Below, one piece after another: positions 43,683 to 52,094 of a stretch of 64,000 nt of DNA (positions are counted from its first letter, which is position 1; each line of letters begins with the position of its first letter). Origin of the DNA: an uncultured Tateyamaria sp. (GTDB taxonomy: Bacteria > Pseudomonadota > Alphaproteobacteria > Rhodobacterales > Rhodobacteraceae); NCBI RefSeq assembly GCF_947494755.1, contig NZ_CANLVZ010000012.1, forward strand, positions 1 to 64,000, in the 5' to 3' direction. The position numbers were made by a program, and so were the translations under genes. The notes beneath the pieces were generated by a model. The model worked only from the letters and a program-made list of their open reading frames with translations, was not told where the DNA came from and searched no databases.

Positions 43683-44605
43683 GCCTCTTCGATGCGGTCG
43701 GTGGCGGGGGGCGGTGTCACGCTGAGGGCTGTGATCCGATCATAAAGGTCGCGCGTCATGTCAAAGCCGAGCGCGGCCAGCGAGGGGGCCAACTGGTCCA
43801 CGTTACGCGCTGAAATGATGGGCCGGGGGCGCGCGGGGTGCGCCATGGCCCAAGCGACGGCGAGGGTTGCGGGACTGGTGCCCAGATCGGCGGCAAGTGC
43901 GGTCAGTTGCCGGGCTGCCTTGTGCATCCAGTCCACATCATAGCGCGCGGTATACCGTTCATCCTGGGTCAGTCGCCCGGTGCCGCCATCAGCGTATTTG
44001 CCCGTCAGCAACCCACCCCCGAGCGGAGAGTAAGGCGCAATCTCGATCCCGAGATCGATGCACATCGGGAAAATCTCGACCTCGGCTTGCCGCTTTACAA
44101 GGCTGTGCATGGGCTGCACGATGTCGATGCGCACATCGAACTGGGCGGCCACCCCCTGTGCCTTGACCACTTGCCAGGCCGCAAAGTTGGAGACGCCGAT
44201 ATGCTTGATCCGGCCCTCGTGTTTGAGGGTCGCGAGCGCGTCAAAGGTTTCCTGCAAGGGCGTATCATCGTCAAAGCGGTGCAGATACAGGATGTCGACA
44301 CAATCCAGTTCCAGGCGTTGTTGCGAGGTCGCAAAACCTGACAGGATATTGGCGCGGCTCGATCCGCCGTCATAGGCGGCTTTGGTTGCGATGATCAGGC
44401 CGTCCCGGTCGTCCTTGATCATCTGCCCAAGCAGGGTTTCGGACTGCCCGCCTGTATAGACGAAAGCGGTGTCGAAATGCGTGATCCCGGCGGCGCGGGC
44501 GGCGTCGAACGTGGCCCGACTGGCATGGGCATCCGCGTTGCCACCGAATTGCATCGTGCCAAAGGTCAGGGGCGAAAGCGGGGTGCCGTTGGGTGCGCTG
44601 ATCAT
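43679..44605 (-). CDS. Aldo/keto reductase
   Basis: A 308-residue TIM-barrel reductase, started at the ATG at 44605. The family tetrad parts are visible: THFDTAFVYTGGQSE (Asp, Tyr), IIATKAAY (Lys), DILYLHRFDDDTPL (His), and IKHIGVSNFAAWQV. YSPLGGGLLTGKY and RPIISARNVDQL complete the NADPH site. The substrate is unknown. It is the first gene of a leftward run with the DAO oxidase and GH25 genes. Confidence 0.85.
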   Translation of the reverse strand: MISAPNGTPLSPLTFGTMQFGGNADAHASRATFDAARAAGITHFDTAFVYTGGQSETLLGQMIKDDRDGLIIATKAAYDGGSSRANILSGFATSQQRLELDCVDILYLHRFDDDTPLQETFDALATLKHEGRIKHIGVSNFAAWQVVKAQGVAAQFDVRIDIVQPMHSLVKRQAEVEIFPMCIDLGIEIAPYSPLGGGLLTGKYADGGTGRLTQDERYTARYDVDWMHKAARQLTALAADLGTSPATLAVAWAMAHPARPRPIISARNVDQLAPSLAALGFDMTRDLYDRITALSVTPPPATDRIEEA

Positions 44606-44732
44606 GGTGAAATTCGTGCCATGTGGGTGCCGTGCGCGCAATGTGAAATCCCGGGTCTCTGCGGAAATCCTGTTGTTCGGGTGGGCCGCGATGCTAACCT
44701 TCCGCCTGACACGACGAGAGGGAGTGACCCCG

Positions 44733-45398
44733 ATGGCCGATGGATTTGAGCAGATGGTGGACGAGGCGCTGACCTTTTTCACCAAGCTGGACAAGAACAA
44801 CACCAAAGACTGGTTCGAGCCGCACAAGGCCCATTACAAGGACGCCATCGCAGCCCCCGCCGGCTTATTTGCGGACCTGATGGCCGAGGATATTGCCCGC
44901 CTGACTGGCAAACCCCACAGCCCCAAAGTGTTCCGCATCTACCGCGATGTACGGTTTTCCAATGACAAGACGCCGCTCAACACGCATCTGCATCTGATGT
45001 GGAGCCCGGCGGACAAGGACGCGCTGGCCCCGTCCTGGTTCTGGGGCCTGTCGCCGGACTATTTCATCGTTGGTATGGGGGTGATGGGGTTACAGGGCGA
45101 AAGCCTGACCCGCTACCGCGCCTTTGTCGACAAGTGGGGGGATGGGCTTCGGGACGCGCTTGACGCGGCCGGACAATCGATCGACGCGCAGATTAGCGAT
45201 TGGGGGCCTGAGCCGCTCAAGCGCGTGCCCAAACCCTACGAGCCCGATCATCCTCACGGTGTGTTGTTGAAGCGCAAGGCGCTGGCCGTGTCGGCACCGA
45301 TGCCCGCCGATTGGCGCAATCAGGGTGTGCTCAAGGCGAGTGTCGACAGCATTAGGGGATTGCTGCCCGTCTGGGAGATGTTTGACAAACATTTGTGA
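44733..45398 (+). CDS. DUF2461 family protein
   Basis: The 221-residue protein matches DUF2461 (TIGR02453): FFTKLDKNNTKDWFEPHKAHY, then KVFRIYRDVRFSNDKTPLNTH, and late LKRVPKPYEPDHPH. The family is common in bacteria but has no known reaction. The ATG with GAGGGAG upstream is used. It is divergent from the aldo/keto reductase gene. Confidence 0.85.
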   Translation: MADGFEQMVDEALTFFTKLDKNNTKDWFEPHKAHYKDAIAAPAGLFADLMAEDIARLTGKPHSPKVFRIYRDVRFSNDKTPLNTHLHLMWSPADKDALAPSWFWGLSPDYFIVGMGVMGLQGESLTRYRAFVDKWGDGLRDALDAAGQSIDAQISDWGPEPLKRVPKPYEPDHPHGVLLKRKALAVSAPMPADWRNQGVLKASVDSIRGLLPVWEMFDKHL

Positions 45399-45487
45399 TT
45401 TTTTTCGCGCAGATGTCCATTTGCCCGGTTCCCGTTCGTCATGTTGGTGAAAGCGCTGATGCTTTCATCGATTGAAGGACGGACATA

Positions 45488-45997
45488 ATGACGATTTGGA
45501 CTATTCTCGGGGGCGGCACATGTGCGGTTGTCCTGCTTGCTGCGGGCGCTCTGCTGCTGCCCCGCCATGTACATGTTGAGCGGCAGGCGACGCTTGCAGG
45601 GAACGCGGACGCGGTGCTTGCGCTGGCGGCCTCGAACACCGGCTATCAACGCTTCAACCCGTATCTGAGCACCGACCCCGATCTGAAGATCGACCCGTTC
45701 GGGCCAGAGACCGGTATCGGCTCCGGCTTTGCCTTTGATGGCAAGGACGGGACCGGGACGCAGGTCGTTTCGGCCGTGTCACAGGATGCGGTGCGCTATG
45801 ATATCGACCTTGGCGCGATGGGTCAGCCCACGCAGATGATTGCCGCCCGATCCGTTCCCGACGGGGTCGTCGTGACGTGGAGCATGGACGCCGATATGGG
45901 CTTTAATCCGGTTGGGCGCGTCATGGGTCTGTTCATGGACGCCATGATCGGCAAAACTTTTGAGCGGGGCCTTGGCAACCTGGCCACCGCGATTTGA
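45488..45997 (+). CDS. SRPBCC-fold protein with N-terminal membrane anchor
   Basis: The 169-residue product has one N-terminal hydrophobic helix (ILGGGTCAVVLLAAGALLL) and then a START/polyketide-cyclase-like region (HVERQATLAGNADAVLALAAS). The last part is GMGFNPVGRV-like (MGFNPVGRVMGLFMDAMIGKTFERGLGNLA), typical of SRPBCC proteins. It probably binds a hydrophobic ligand. AAGGACGG precedes the start, and it is followed 16 bases later by the DGPF-domain gene. Confidence 0.78.
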   Translation: MTIWTILGGGTCAVVLLAAGALLLPRHVHVERQATLAGNADAVLALAASNTGYQRFNPYLSTDPDLKIDPFGPETGIGSGFAFDGKDGTGTQVVSAVSQDAVRYDIDLGAMGQPTQMIAARSVPDGVVVTWSMDADMGFNPVGRVMGLFMDAMIGKTFERGLGNLATAI

Positions 45998-46013
45998 AAA
46001 GAAGGATTTCACC

Positions 46014-46367
46014 ATGCGTTATACATTTTTGCTGTACTCGGACCCGGCAGATTTTGCCGACATGACACCCGAGGATTGGGAGGCTGAGAAACAGCTTTAT
46101 GGCGCCTACATTGCGGCCCTCAACGAGGCGGGGGCCTTTCTGGATACGGACTGGTTGCAGCCTGTCAATACCGCCACGACGCTGACAACGAAGGGCGGCA
46201 CCCGACAAGTGCAGGATGGCCCCTTTGCCGAAACCAAAGAGCGGTTGGGTGGCTACTTCGCCGTCGATGTGCCTGATCTGGATGCGGCGCTGGCCTGGGC
46301 TGAAAAATGCCCTGCCGCGCGGCATGGGCGCATTGAAATCCGTCCCTCGGCCATGAGCGAGGGGTGA
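46014..46367 (+). CDS. YCII/DGPF-domain protein, partner of the ECF sigma factor
   Basis: The 117-residue protein has the family pattern RYTFLLYSDPADF, then VQDGPFAETKERLGGYF, which is the DGPF motif, and PAARHGRIEIRPS. Such proteins are standard neighbours of ECF42-type sigma factors. The ATG at 46014 gives the normal family N-terminus. It overlaps the sigma factor start by four bases (GTGA at 46364-46367). Confidence 0.87.
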   Translation: MRYTFLLYSDPADFADMTPEDWEAEKQLYGAYIAALNEAGAFLDTDWLQPVNTATTLTTKGGTRQVQDGPFAETKERLGGYFAVDVPDLDAALAWAEKCPAARHGRIEIRPSAMSEG

Positions 46368-47470
46368 GCCAAACCGCCCGCGCTGCTGAACAGGCGGCGC
46401 GGGACAGCTATGGGCGGCTGCTCGCGTTTCTGGCAGCGCGCACGGGCGATATTGCATTGGCCGAGGATGCGTTGGCCGAGGCCTTTGCCGCCGCGCTCAC
46501 CCATTGGCCGACGCGGGGGGTGCCTGACACTCCTGATGCATGGCTGCTGCGGGTGGCGCGTAACTCCATGACGGATCGACAACGCCATATCGCCCGCTTT
46601 CACAGCCCCGAGGAGTCCCCGGAGATGGTCGCACCCGACGACGCAGGGGCCGACGCGCTGCCCGATGATCGCCTGGCCTTGCTGCTGGTCTGCGCCCATC
46701 CCGCGATTGCGCGCGATCTGCACACGCCTTTGATGTTGCAGACCGTTCTGGGGCTCGATGCCGCCACGATTGCGCGCGTGTTCATGGTCTCTGCCCCGGC
46801 CCTGACCAAGCGGTTGGTGCGCGCCAAGTCCAAGGTCCGCGACGCCCGTATCCCCTTTGTTATTCCCGGCCCTGATGCCCTGCCCGAACGGGCTGAGGCG
46901 GTGATGGAGGCGGTCTATGCCGCCCACACAGTCGATTGGCTTGCCCCGTCGGACATGATGGGCGGCGAGGCGCTCTATTTGGCTGACCTGCTGGTGAGGC
47001 TTTTGCCGGACCTGCCTGAAGCGCGGGGATTGGCGGCGTTGATCGCCTATGGCCACGCGCGCCGCGCGGCCCGCGTCGTCGATGATGTGTTGGTGCCGAC
47101 CGACCAGCAGGATATGGCGCTTTGGGATGCGGACCTGTCGCGCTATGGGGACGGGCATTTGGCGGCTGCCTTGGCGCATGCGGCTCCCGGTCGGTTCCAG
47201 ATCGAGGCGGCAATCCAACAGGTCCACATGGCCCGCGCCGCAACCGGAGCGACGGATTGGGCGGCGCTGAACAAGCTCTATTTCGCTTTGCTTCAAGTCG
47301 CGCCCTCGGCCGGGGCGTTGGTTGCGCAGGCGGTGGTGACGGGCAAGGTCCACGGGCCCGCTGCGGGGCTCGCGGCATTGGATGCAGTGGCGGGATCAGT
47401 CGGCGCGGATGTTCAGCCCCTTTGGGCCGCGCGCGCCGATTTACTGGCCGAGGCAGGCGAGATCGCGTAG
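46364..47470 (+). CDS. ECF42-like RNA polymerase sigma factor, C-terminus cut by an amber codon
   Basis: The 368-residue product has sigma region 2 (YGRLLAFLAARTGDIALAEDALAEAF and WLLRVARNSMTDRQR) and region 4 (LQTVLGLDAATIARVFMVSAPALTKRLVRAKSKV). A long helical C-terminal domain follows (TPR-like, with YLADLLVRLLP and LNKLYFALLQVAPS). ECF42 members regulate genes with DGPF partners, as here. A TAG at 47468-47470 stops the frame, but the same frame continues ARAAYDQAICLTQDAPLVRFLQALRAALDG to a TGA at 47563, the normal family ending. So the gene has lost its last 33 codons by a point change, or the change is a sequencing error. Confidence 0.82.
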   Translation: MSQTARAAEQAARDSYGRLLAFLAARTGDIALAEDALAEAFAAALTHWPTRGVPDTPDAWLLRVARNSMTDRQRHIARFHSPEESPEMVAPDDAGADALPDDRLALLLVCAHPAIARDLHTPLMLQTVLGLDAATIARVFMVSAPALTKRLVRAKSKVRDARIPFVIPGPDALPERAEAVMEAVYAAHTVDWLAPSDMMGGEALYLADLLVRLLPDLPEARGLAALIAYGHARRAARVVDDVLVPTDQQDMALWDADLSRYGDGHLAAALAHAAPGRFQIEAAIQQVHMARAATGATDWAALNKLYFALLQVAPSAGALVAQAVVTGKVHGPAAGLAALDAVAGSVGADVQPLWAARADLLAEAGEIA

Positions 47471-47689
47471 GCCCGCGCTGCCTATGATCAGGCGATCTGT
47501 CTGACGCAGGACGCGCCGCTTGTCCGCTTTCTGCAAGCCCTGCGCGCCGCCCTCGACGGCTGAGCGTCCGCGCGATGGTATAGATCGGATTTGAAGTAAT
47601 TTCCCGCCCGAGCGCCGTGTGCGGGCAACCTTCTGTCAACGGCTTTGCGTCATTCAGACCCCACGCGATGATTTCAGAATGAGGTTGCT

Positions 47690-48409
47690 ATGCGCAAGAT
47701 GTGGGGCCCTTTGGCCTGCGTTGGGGTATGTGTTCAGGCCGCAATGGCTTGGTCCGAGGCGATGCCGATGGTGTCGCGTGCCAGTCTGATGGTGGCCCGT
47801 GCGCCGCTGATTGCAGCCCCCCAACCGAACACACGCGCCTCTCCCAGCCTGTTTGCGGGCGTTTCCGGCAAAAGCCTGTTTGCACCGTCCCCCCGCGCAC
47901 AGCCGCGCGCCGCGTTGCGGGCCCCAACCGACGGGCCCATTGATCAGCTGCGCGCCCTGATCGCCAAGGCCGAAGCCGGGCCCAAGGATTATGATGCCGT
48001 CCAGTATGGGGCCACGATCCGACCTGATGACGCGCCGACAAGCATGACCGTTCAACAGATCTATGACTGGATCGACGCAACCCCCGGGCAACCCCATGCA
48101 ATTGGCCGGTATCAGTTCATTCCGCCGACCCTGCGCCGCTTGGTCAAAAGGGCGGGCATTGATCCCTCGGCAAGGTTCACACCACAGGTGCAGGACCAGT
48201 TGGCTGATATTCTGTTGACGGATGCGGGGTTGGATCGCTTCGTGTCGGGGGAGCTTGAGCGGCACGCCTTCATGAACAATCTGGCAAAAATCTGGGCGGG
48301 TTTGCCCAATGACACCGGCAAGTCACACTATCACGGCTATGCAGGCAACAAGGCCAGCATCACTTGGGCCTATTTCGATGCCCGGATGGAGGCGATTTTC
48401 TCCGGCTGA
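47690..48409 (+). CDS. Exported lysozyme-like protein
   Basis: A 239-residue protein with a probable N-terminal signal (MWGPLACVGVCVQAAMAWSEA) and a Pro/Ala/Arg-rich linker. A lysozyme-like domain runs from about residue 85: LRALIAKAEAGPKDYDAVQYG with a likely catalytic Glu, AIGRYQFIPPTLRRL, and LAKIWAGLPND near the end. It resembles phage endolysins of the GH104 type, but I cannot fix the family. The spacing from the sigma factor gene (about 220 bp) suggests a separate promoter. A terminator follows at 48448. Confidence 0.72.
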   Translation: MRKMWGPLACVGVCVQAAMAWSEAMPMVSRASLMVARAPLIAAPQPNTRASPSLFAGVSGKSLFAPSPRAQPRAALRAPTDGPIDQLRALIAKAEAGPKDYDAVQYGATIRPDDAPTSMTVQQIYDWIDATPGQPHAIGRYQFIPPTLRRLVKRAGIDPSARFTPQVQDQLADILLTDAGLDRFVSGELERHAFMNNLAKIWAGLPNDTGKSHYHGYAGNKASITWAYFDARMEAIFSG

Positions 48410-48447
48410 TGTGACCGGAGAAAACCCGCACTTTCCCACATAAAAAA

Positions 48448-48471
48448 GCCCCGCGTTATACGGGGCCTTTT
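48448..48471. terminator. Bidirectional Rho-independent terminator
   Basis: GCCCCG (48448-48453) and CGGGGC (48461-48466) form a stem with a 7-base loop. The stem is preceded by AAAAAA and followed by CTTTTT, so it can end transcription from both the lysozyme-like gene and the leftward BMP operon. Confidence 0.85.
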
Positions 48472-48490
48472 TCTGATTGTATCTGTCGGA

Positions 48491-49573
48491 TCAGTTGGGG
48501 ATGTCGCCTTCGATCCCCTCGACGAAGAAGTTCATACCAGCCAACGTGCCGTCATCAGCCGTTTCGCCCTCTGCCAGGAAGGGTGAGCCGTCCTGTTTGT
48601 TAAGTGGGCCGGTGAATGCGTGATAAGACCCGTCCGCCAAGGCGGCTTTCATCTCCAGCGCCTCAGCTTTGATGTCGGCAGGCACCGCGTCCGAGATTTC
48701 ACCGATACCGACCATGCCAGCGCCGATGCCGTCCCATGTGTCTTTCTGCTCCCATGTGCCTTCCATCACGGCGCGGGTGCGCGCGATGTAGTAAGGGGCC
48801 CAGTCATCAATGATCGACGACACGCGGGGCAGGGGCGCGTACTGGCCCATGTCCGAAGCTTGGCCAAACGTGATCACGTTGCCCGCTTCCTGAGCCGCCG
48901 CTTGTGGTGCGGTGGAGTCCGTGTGTTGCAGCACGACATCCGCGCCCTGTTCGATCAGCACCTTGGCCGCGTCCGCCTCTTTGGAGGGGTCGAACCATGT
49001 GTAGGCCCAGATGATCTTGAACTCGACATCCGGGTTCACCTTCTTGGCGTGGATATAGGCCGAGTTGATGCCCCGGATCACTTCGGGGATCGGGAAGGAG
49101 GCGATGTAGCCGATGATGTTGGATTTGGTCATTTTGCCGGCGATGTGACCCTGAATGGCGCGCCCTTCGTAAAAGCGAGCCGAATAGGTCGACACGTTGG
49201 GATGCAGGCGCTTGTAGCCGGTCGCGTGTTCGAATTTCACATCCGGGAACTTTGCGGCGACGTTGTTGGTCGGATCCATGTAGCCAAAGGATGTGGTAAA
49301 GATCAGATCGGCACCGTCCAGCGCCATCTGCGTCATCACGCGCTCGCTGTCGGGGCCTTCGGCGACGTTTTCAACGAACACAGTTTCGACTGCGTCGCCA
49401 AATTCCGCTTCGACCGCGAGGCGGCCCTGATCGTGTTCGTAAGTCCAGCCGCCATCGCCGACCGGGCCGACATAGACAAAGCCGACTTTGGTTTTCTCGT
49501 GCCCGTCCGCGACTGCGGCACCGGCCAGACCAAGGGCAAGCGCAGCGCCTGCCATGAGTGTGGTGAATTTCAT
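48491..49573 (-). CDS. BMP-family nucleoside/purine ABC transporter binding protein
   Basis: The 360-residue protein has a signal peptide (GAALALGLAGAAVADGH) and the BMP (Med/PnrA-type) core. VGFVYVGPVGDGGWTYEHDQGRLAVEAEFG comes first, then TTSFGYMDPTNNVAAKFPDVKFEHATGY and VLQHTDSTAPQAAAQEAG. Such proteins bind purine nucleosides or related bases. It is the last gene of a long leftward run with two permeases, an ATPase and xanthine dehydrogenase genes. Confidence 0.88.
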   Translation of the reverse strand: MKFTTLMAGAALALGLAGAAVADGHEKTKVGFVYVGPVGDGGWTYEHDQGRLAVEAEFGDAVETVFVENVAEGPDSERVMTQMALDGADLIFTTSFGYMDPTNNVAAKFPDVKFEHATGYKRLHPNVSTYSARFYEGRAIQGHIAGKMTKSNIIGYIASFPIPEVIRGINSAYIHAKKVNPDVEFKIIWAYTWFDPSKEADAAKVLIEQGADVVLQHTDSTAPQAAAQEAGNVITFGQASDMGQYAPLPRVSSIIDDWAPYYIARTRAVMEGTWEQKDTWDGIGAGMVGIGEISDAVPADIKAEALEMKAALADGSYHAFTGPLNKQDGSPFLAEGETADDGTLAGMNFFVEGIEGDIPN

Positions 49574-49631
49574 GTGAGTAATAACTCCCCAGTTATGTCC
49601 CGCGCGGCGTTGCGCGCTTGTTATGTGCCTC

Positions 49632-50552
49632 TTAACCCGAAGCGTGAAAGGTACGTCCCAGTGATCCGGGCGCGCGCGATTTGTCCGCCGAAAGAATCAC
49701 CAACACGATGATCGTCACGATGTAGGGGGACATTGCCAAATACTCGACCGGAATGGCAACGCCTGCGCCTTGCAGGTTCAACTGTAATTGGGTGATCCCG
49801 CCAAAAAGATAGGCACCCAGCAACACGCGCCAGGGTTTCCAAGACGCAAATACCACCAGAGCGAGTGCGATCCAGCCGACACCGGCTGTCATCCCTTCGG
49901 TCCATTGGGGCACGCGCACGAGGCTGATATAAGCTCCGCCCAAGCCTGCGCAGGCACCGCCGAACAGGATCGCCAGAGTGCGGATGCGCTTGACCTTGTA
50001 GCCGAGCGCATGGGCTGCGTCGTGGTTTTCGCCAACCGCGCGCAGCACCAGACCGGCACGCGTGAATTTCAGCGTGGCCCATGTCGCAGCCACGATGGCC
50101 AACCCGAGGTAGACGACCATGTCATGTCCGAAAACGATTGGTCCGATGACGGGTATATCTGCCAGAGGTCCAAGCGGGGTCGCCTCCATCCGGGGCGGTT
50201 TGATGCCGACATAGCTTTGGCCCATCAGTGCCGACAGACCCAGCCCGAACAAGGTCAACGCGAGGCCCGAGGCGACCTGATTTGCCAGCGCCACCTGGGT
50301 CAAAAATGCGAACAACAGTGACAACACCGCCCCACCGATCGCTGCAGCAATGAAACCCACTGTGGGCGAACCGGTATTGACCGTGATGATAAACCCACAG
50401 ACGGCACCGGTGATCATCATCCCCTCGACCCCAAGGTTCAGCACCCCTGCGCGCTCGACGACCAACTCGCCGATGGCCGCTAGCAAGATGGGTGTGGCGG
50501 CAGCGATCATGGCTGCAACGAGGAGGACGGGATTGATGGCAGAAAGGTCCAT
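49632..50552 (-). CDS. ABC transporter permease (BMP/nucleoside type), second subunit
   Basis: A 306-residue polytopic protein of the BPD_transp_2 class. Features are GELVVERAGVLNLGVEGMMITGAVCGF and the cytoplasmic NHDAAHALGYKVKRIRTLAILFGGACAGLGGAYISL, the usual ATPase-contact loop. It starts 1 base after the preceding gene's stop, so translation is coupled. It works with the other permease to form the membrane channel for the BMP importer. Confidence 0.87.
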   Translation of the reverse strand: MDLSAINPVLLVAAMIAAATPILLAAIGELVVERAGVLNLGVEGMMITGAVCGFIITVNTGSPTVGFIAAAIGGAVLSLLFAFLTQVALANQVASGLALTLFGLGLSALMGQSYVGIKPPRMEATPLGPLADIPVIGPIVFGHDMVVYLGLAIVAATWATLKFTRAGLVLRAVGENHDAAHALGYKVKRIRTLAILFGGACAGLGGAYISLVRVPQWTEGMTAGVGWIALALVVFASWKPWRVLLGAYLFGGITQLQLNLQGAGVAIPVEYLAMSPYIVTIIVLVILSADKSRAPGSLGRTFHASG

Positions 50553-50553
50553 T

Positions 50554-50961
50554 TCAGGCTCCGTCCGTTGGCAAACAGCGGATCATCAGAGTGTCGCCAT
50601 CACCGCGATCTACATTAAGGATCATGACTGACGTGTCCGAGAAAACGGCAGACGCGCGCCATTCCTTTGCGTCCCCTTCGGTCGAGACTTCACCCACCAA
50701 TTGTAGGTCGTGTTGGAAATAGGCCCACGTCCCGGTCCATGTCATGTGTTTGAAGGTAGTGCCGTCAAAGGCGTGGCCTTGCCCTAGAAATCGTGCCGGA
50801 TAACTGTGATCACCAAGGGTCAAGCGGAATGAAAACTCAGGCTGCGGAAGGCCATTGTGATCTGCGGCACTCACGAGCGGCGCGCCACAGTGATGATACG
50901 AATTGGCGAGTGCGACCTGCGGCGCAAGAAGCGTCAAAACGAGGGCTGTCCAATGCATCAT
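50554..50961 (-). CDS. Small exported protein inside the BMP transporter operon
   Basis: The 135-residue protein has a signal peptide (VLTLLAPQVALA) followed by NSYHHCGAPLVSAADHN and a beta-rich body (EFSFRLTLGDHSYPARFLGQG, MTWTGTWAYFQHDL). Two Cys, near residues 25 and 129, could pair. I know no family. Its start overlaps the upstream permease stop (ATGA at 50958-50961) and its stop is 1 base from the next start. So it is embedded in the transporter operon, where a periplasmic assisting role would fit. Confidence 0.65.
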   Translation of the reverse strand: MMHWTALVLTLLAPQVALANSYHHCGAPLVSAADHNGLPQPEFSFRLTLGDHSYPARFLGQGHAFDGTTFKHMTWTGTWAYFQHDLQLVGEVSTEGDAKEWRASAVFSDTSVMILNVDRGDGDTLMIRCLPTDGA

Positions 50962-52040
50962 GCGACCTCCTGAGACCCAAACCGCACCCGATAGTTCGTC
51001 AATACATCCAGCGCGAGCAGGAAAAACAGCAACATGCCCTGAAACACCTGAATGGCCGCTGCGGGCAGGCCCAACTGGCTTTGCGCAATGTCTCCGCCGA
51101 TATACGTGAGCGCCATCAGCAGCCCCGCCGCCACGATGCCAAGCGGGTTGAGGCGCCCCAGAAAGGCGACGATGATCGCGGTGAACCCATAGCCGACATT
51201 GAAATCAATACTGATCTGTCCGGCGGGGCCCGACACCTCGAACATGCCCGCCAGACCGGCGAGCAGACCGGATGTGCCAAGGCAGAACAGGATCAGGCGG
51301 CCCGGGTTGACGCCCCCGAACTTGGCCGCGCGCGGGGCTTCACCGGTAACCCGAATGGCAAAGCCCAAACGGTGTCGCGCCAACAAGGCGTACGCAAAGA
51401 TAACCGCAACCAAGGCCGCCACCACGCCCCAGTGCATGCCCGTGCCCGCGATCAACTCGGCATTGTGGGCGGAGGCGTATTGCTGCAGATTGCGTGACCC
51501 TGGGAAGCCGAACCCTTCCGGGTTTTTCAGCAATCCCAATGACATAGAGGCCAGCAGTTGCTCGGCCACATAGACCAGCATCAGCGACACCAAAATCTCG
51601 TTGGTGCCGAACTTCACCTTGAGCACGCCGGGGATCATCGCCCAGGCCCACCCGCCGAATGCGCCCGCCAACACCATCAGCGGAAAGATAAAGGCGCTCT
51701 CGGTCGGGTAAAAGGCAAGGCCCGCTGCTGCGCCACAGATCGCGCCGACGATGTACTGCCCCTCGGCCCCGATGTTCCAGATGCCGGCTTTGAACCCGAG
51801 GGCCAGACCGATCGCGATCAGGACCAATGGCGCCCCTTTGATCAGCAGTTGGGGGCGGTAGAAAAACGCGAATTCGCCGAAAACAGGTTCCCAAAAGATC
51901 GTGGTGATCGCCTGAAGCGGGTCCTTGCCCAAAACGGCGAACAACACCCCGCCAAAGATCATGGTGAGCAACACGGCCAAAACCGGCGTTGCATAGGCCA
52001 TGACGGCGCTTGGCTGTGGACGCGCCTCAAGCCGGATCAT
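50958..52040 (-). CDS. ABC transporter permease (BMP/nucleoside type), first subunit
   Basis: A 360-residue BPD_transp_2 permease with about nine hydrophobic segments. FKAGIWNIGAEGQYIVGAICGAAAGL is the family motif, and RVTGEAPRAAKFGGVNPGRLILF is the ATPase-contact region. It starts 54 bp after the ATPase gene. It pairs with the second permease further downstream. Confidence 0.87.
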   Translation of the reverse strand: MIRLEARPQPSAVMAYATPVLAVLLTMIFGGVLFAVLGKDPLQAITTIFWEPVFGEFAFFYRPQLLIKGAPLVLIAIGLALGFKAGIWNIGAEGQYIVGAICGAAAGLAFYPTESAFIFPLMVLAGAFGGWAWAMIPGVLKVKFGTNEILVSLMLVYVAEQLLASMSLGLLKNPEGFGFPGSRNLQQYASAHNAELIAGTGMHWGVVAALVAVIFAYALLARHRLGFAIRVTGEAPRAAKFGGVNPGRLILFCLGTSGLLAGLAGMFEVSGPAGQISIDFNVGYGFTAIIVAFLGRLNPLGIVAAGLLMALTYIGGDIAQSQLGLPAAAIQVFQGMLLFFLLALDVLTNYRVRFGSQEVA

Positions 52041-52094
52041 GGGCGCGATCCTTGGTTTTTGTGTTCCACGGGCGTCCTTTGTGATGGGCGGGTC

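Noticed and set aside
34105-47470. In-frame TAG codons in the transposase and the sigma factor as signs of amber recoding
   Set aside because: Other genes end normally with TAG or TGA next to strong start sites. The two cases are a decayed transposase and a single late change, and there is no suppressor evidence.
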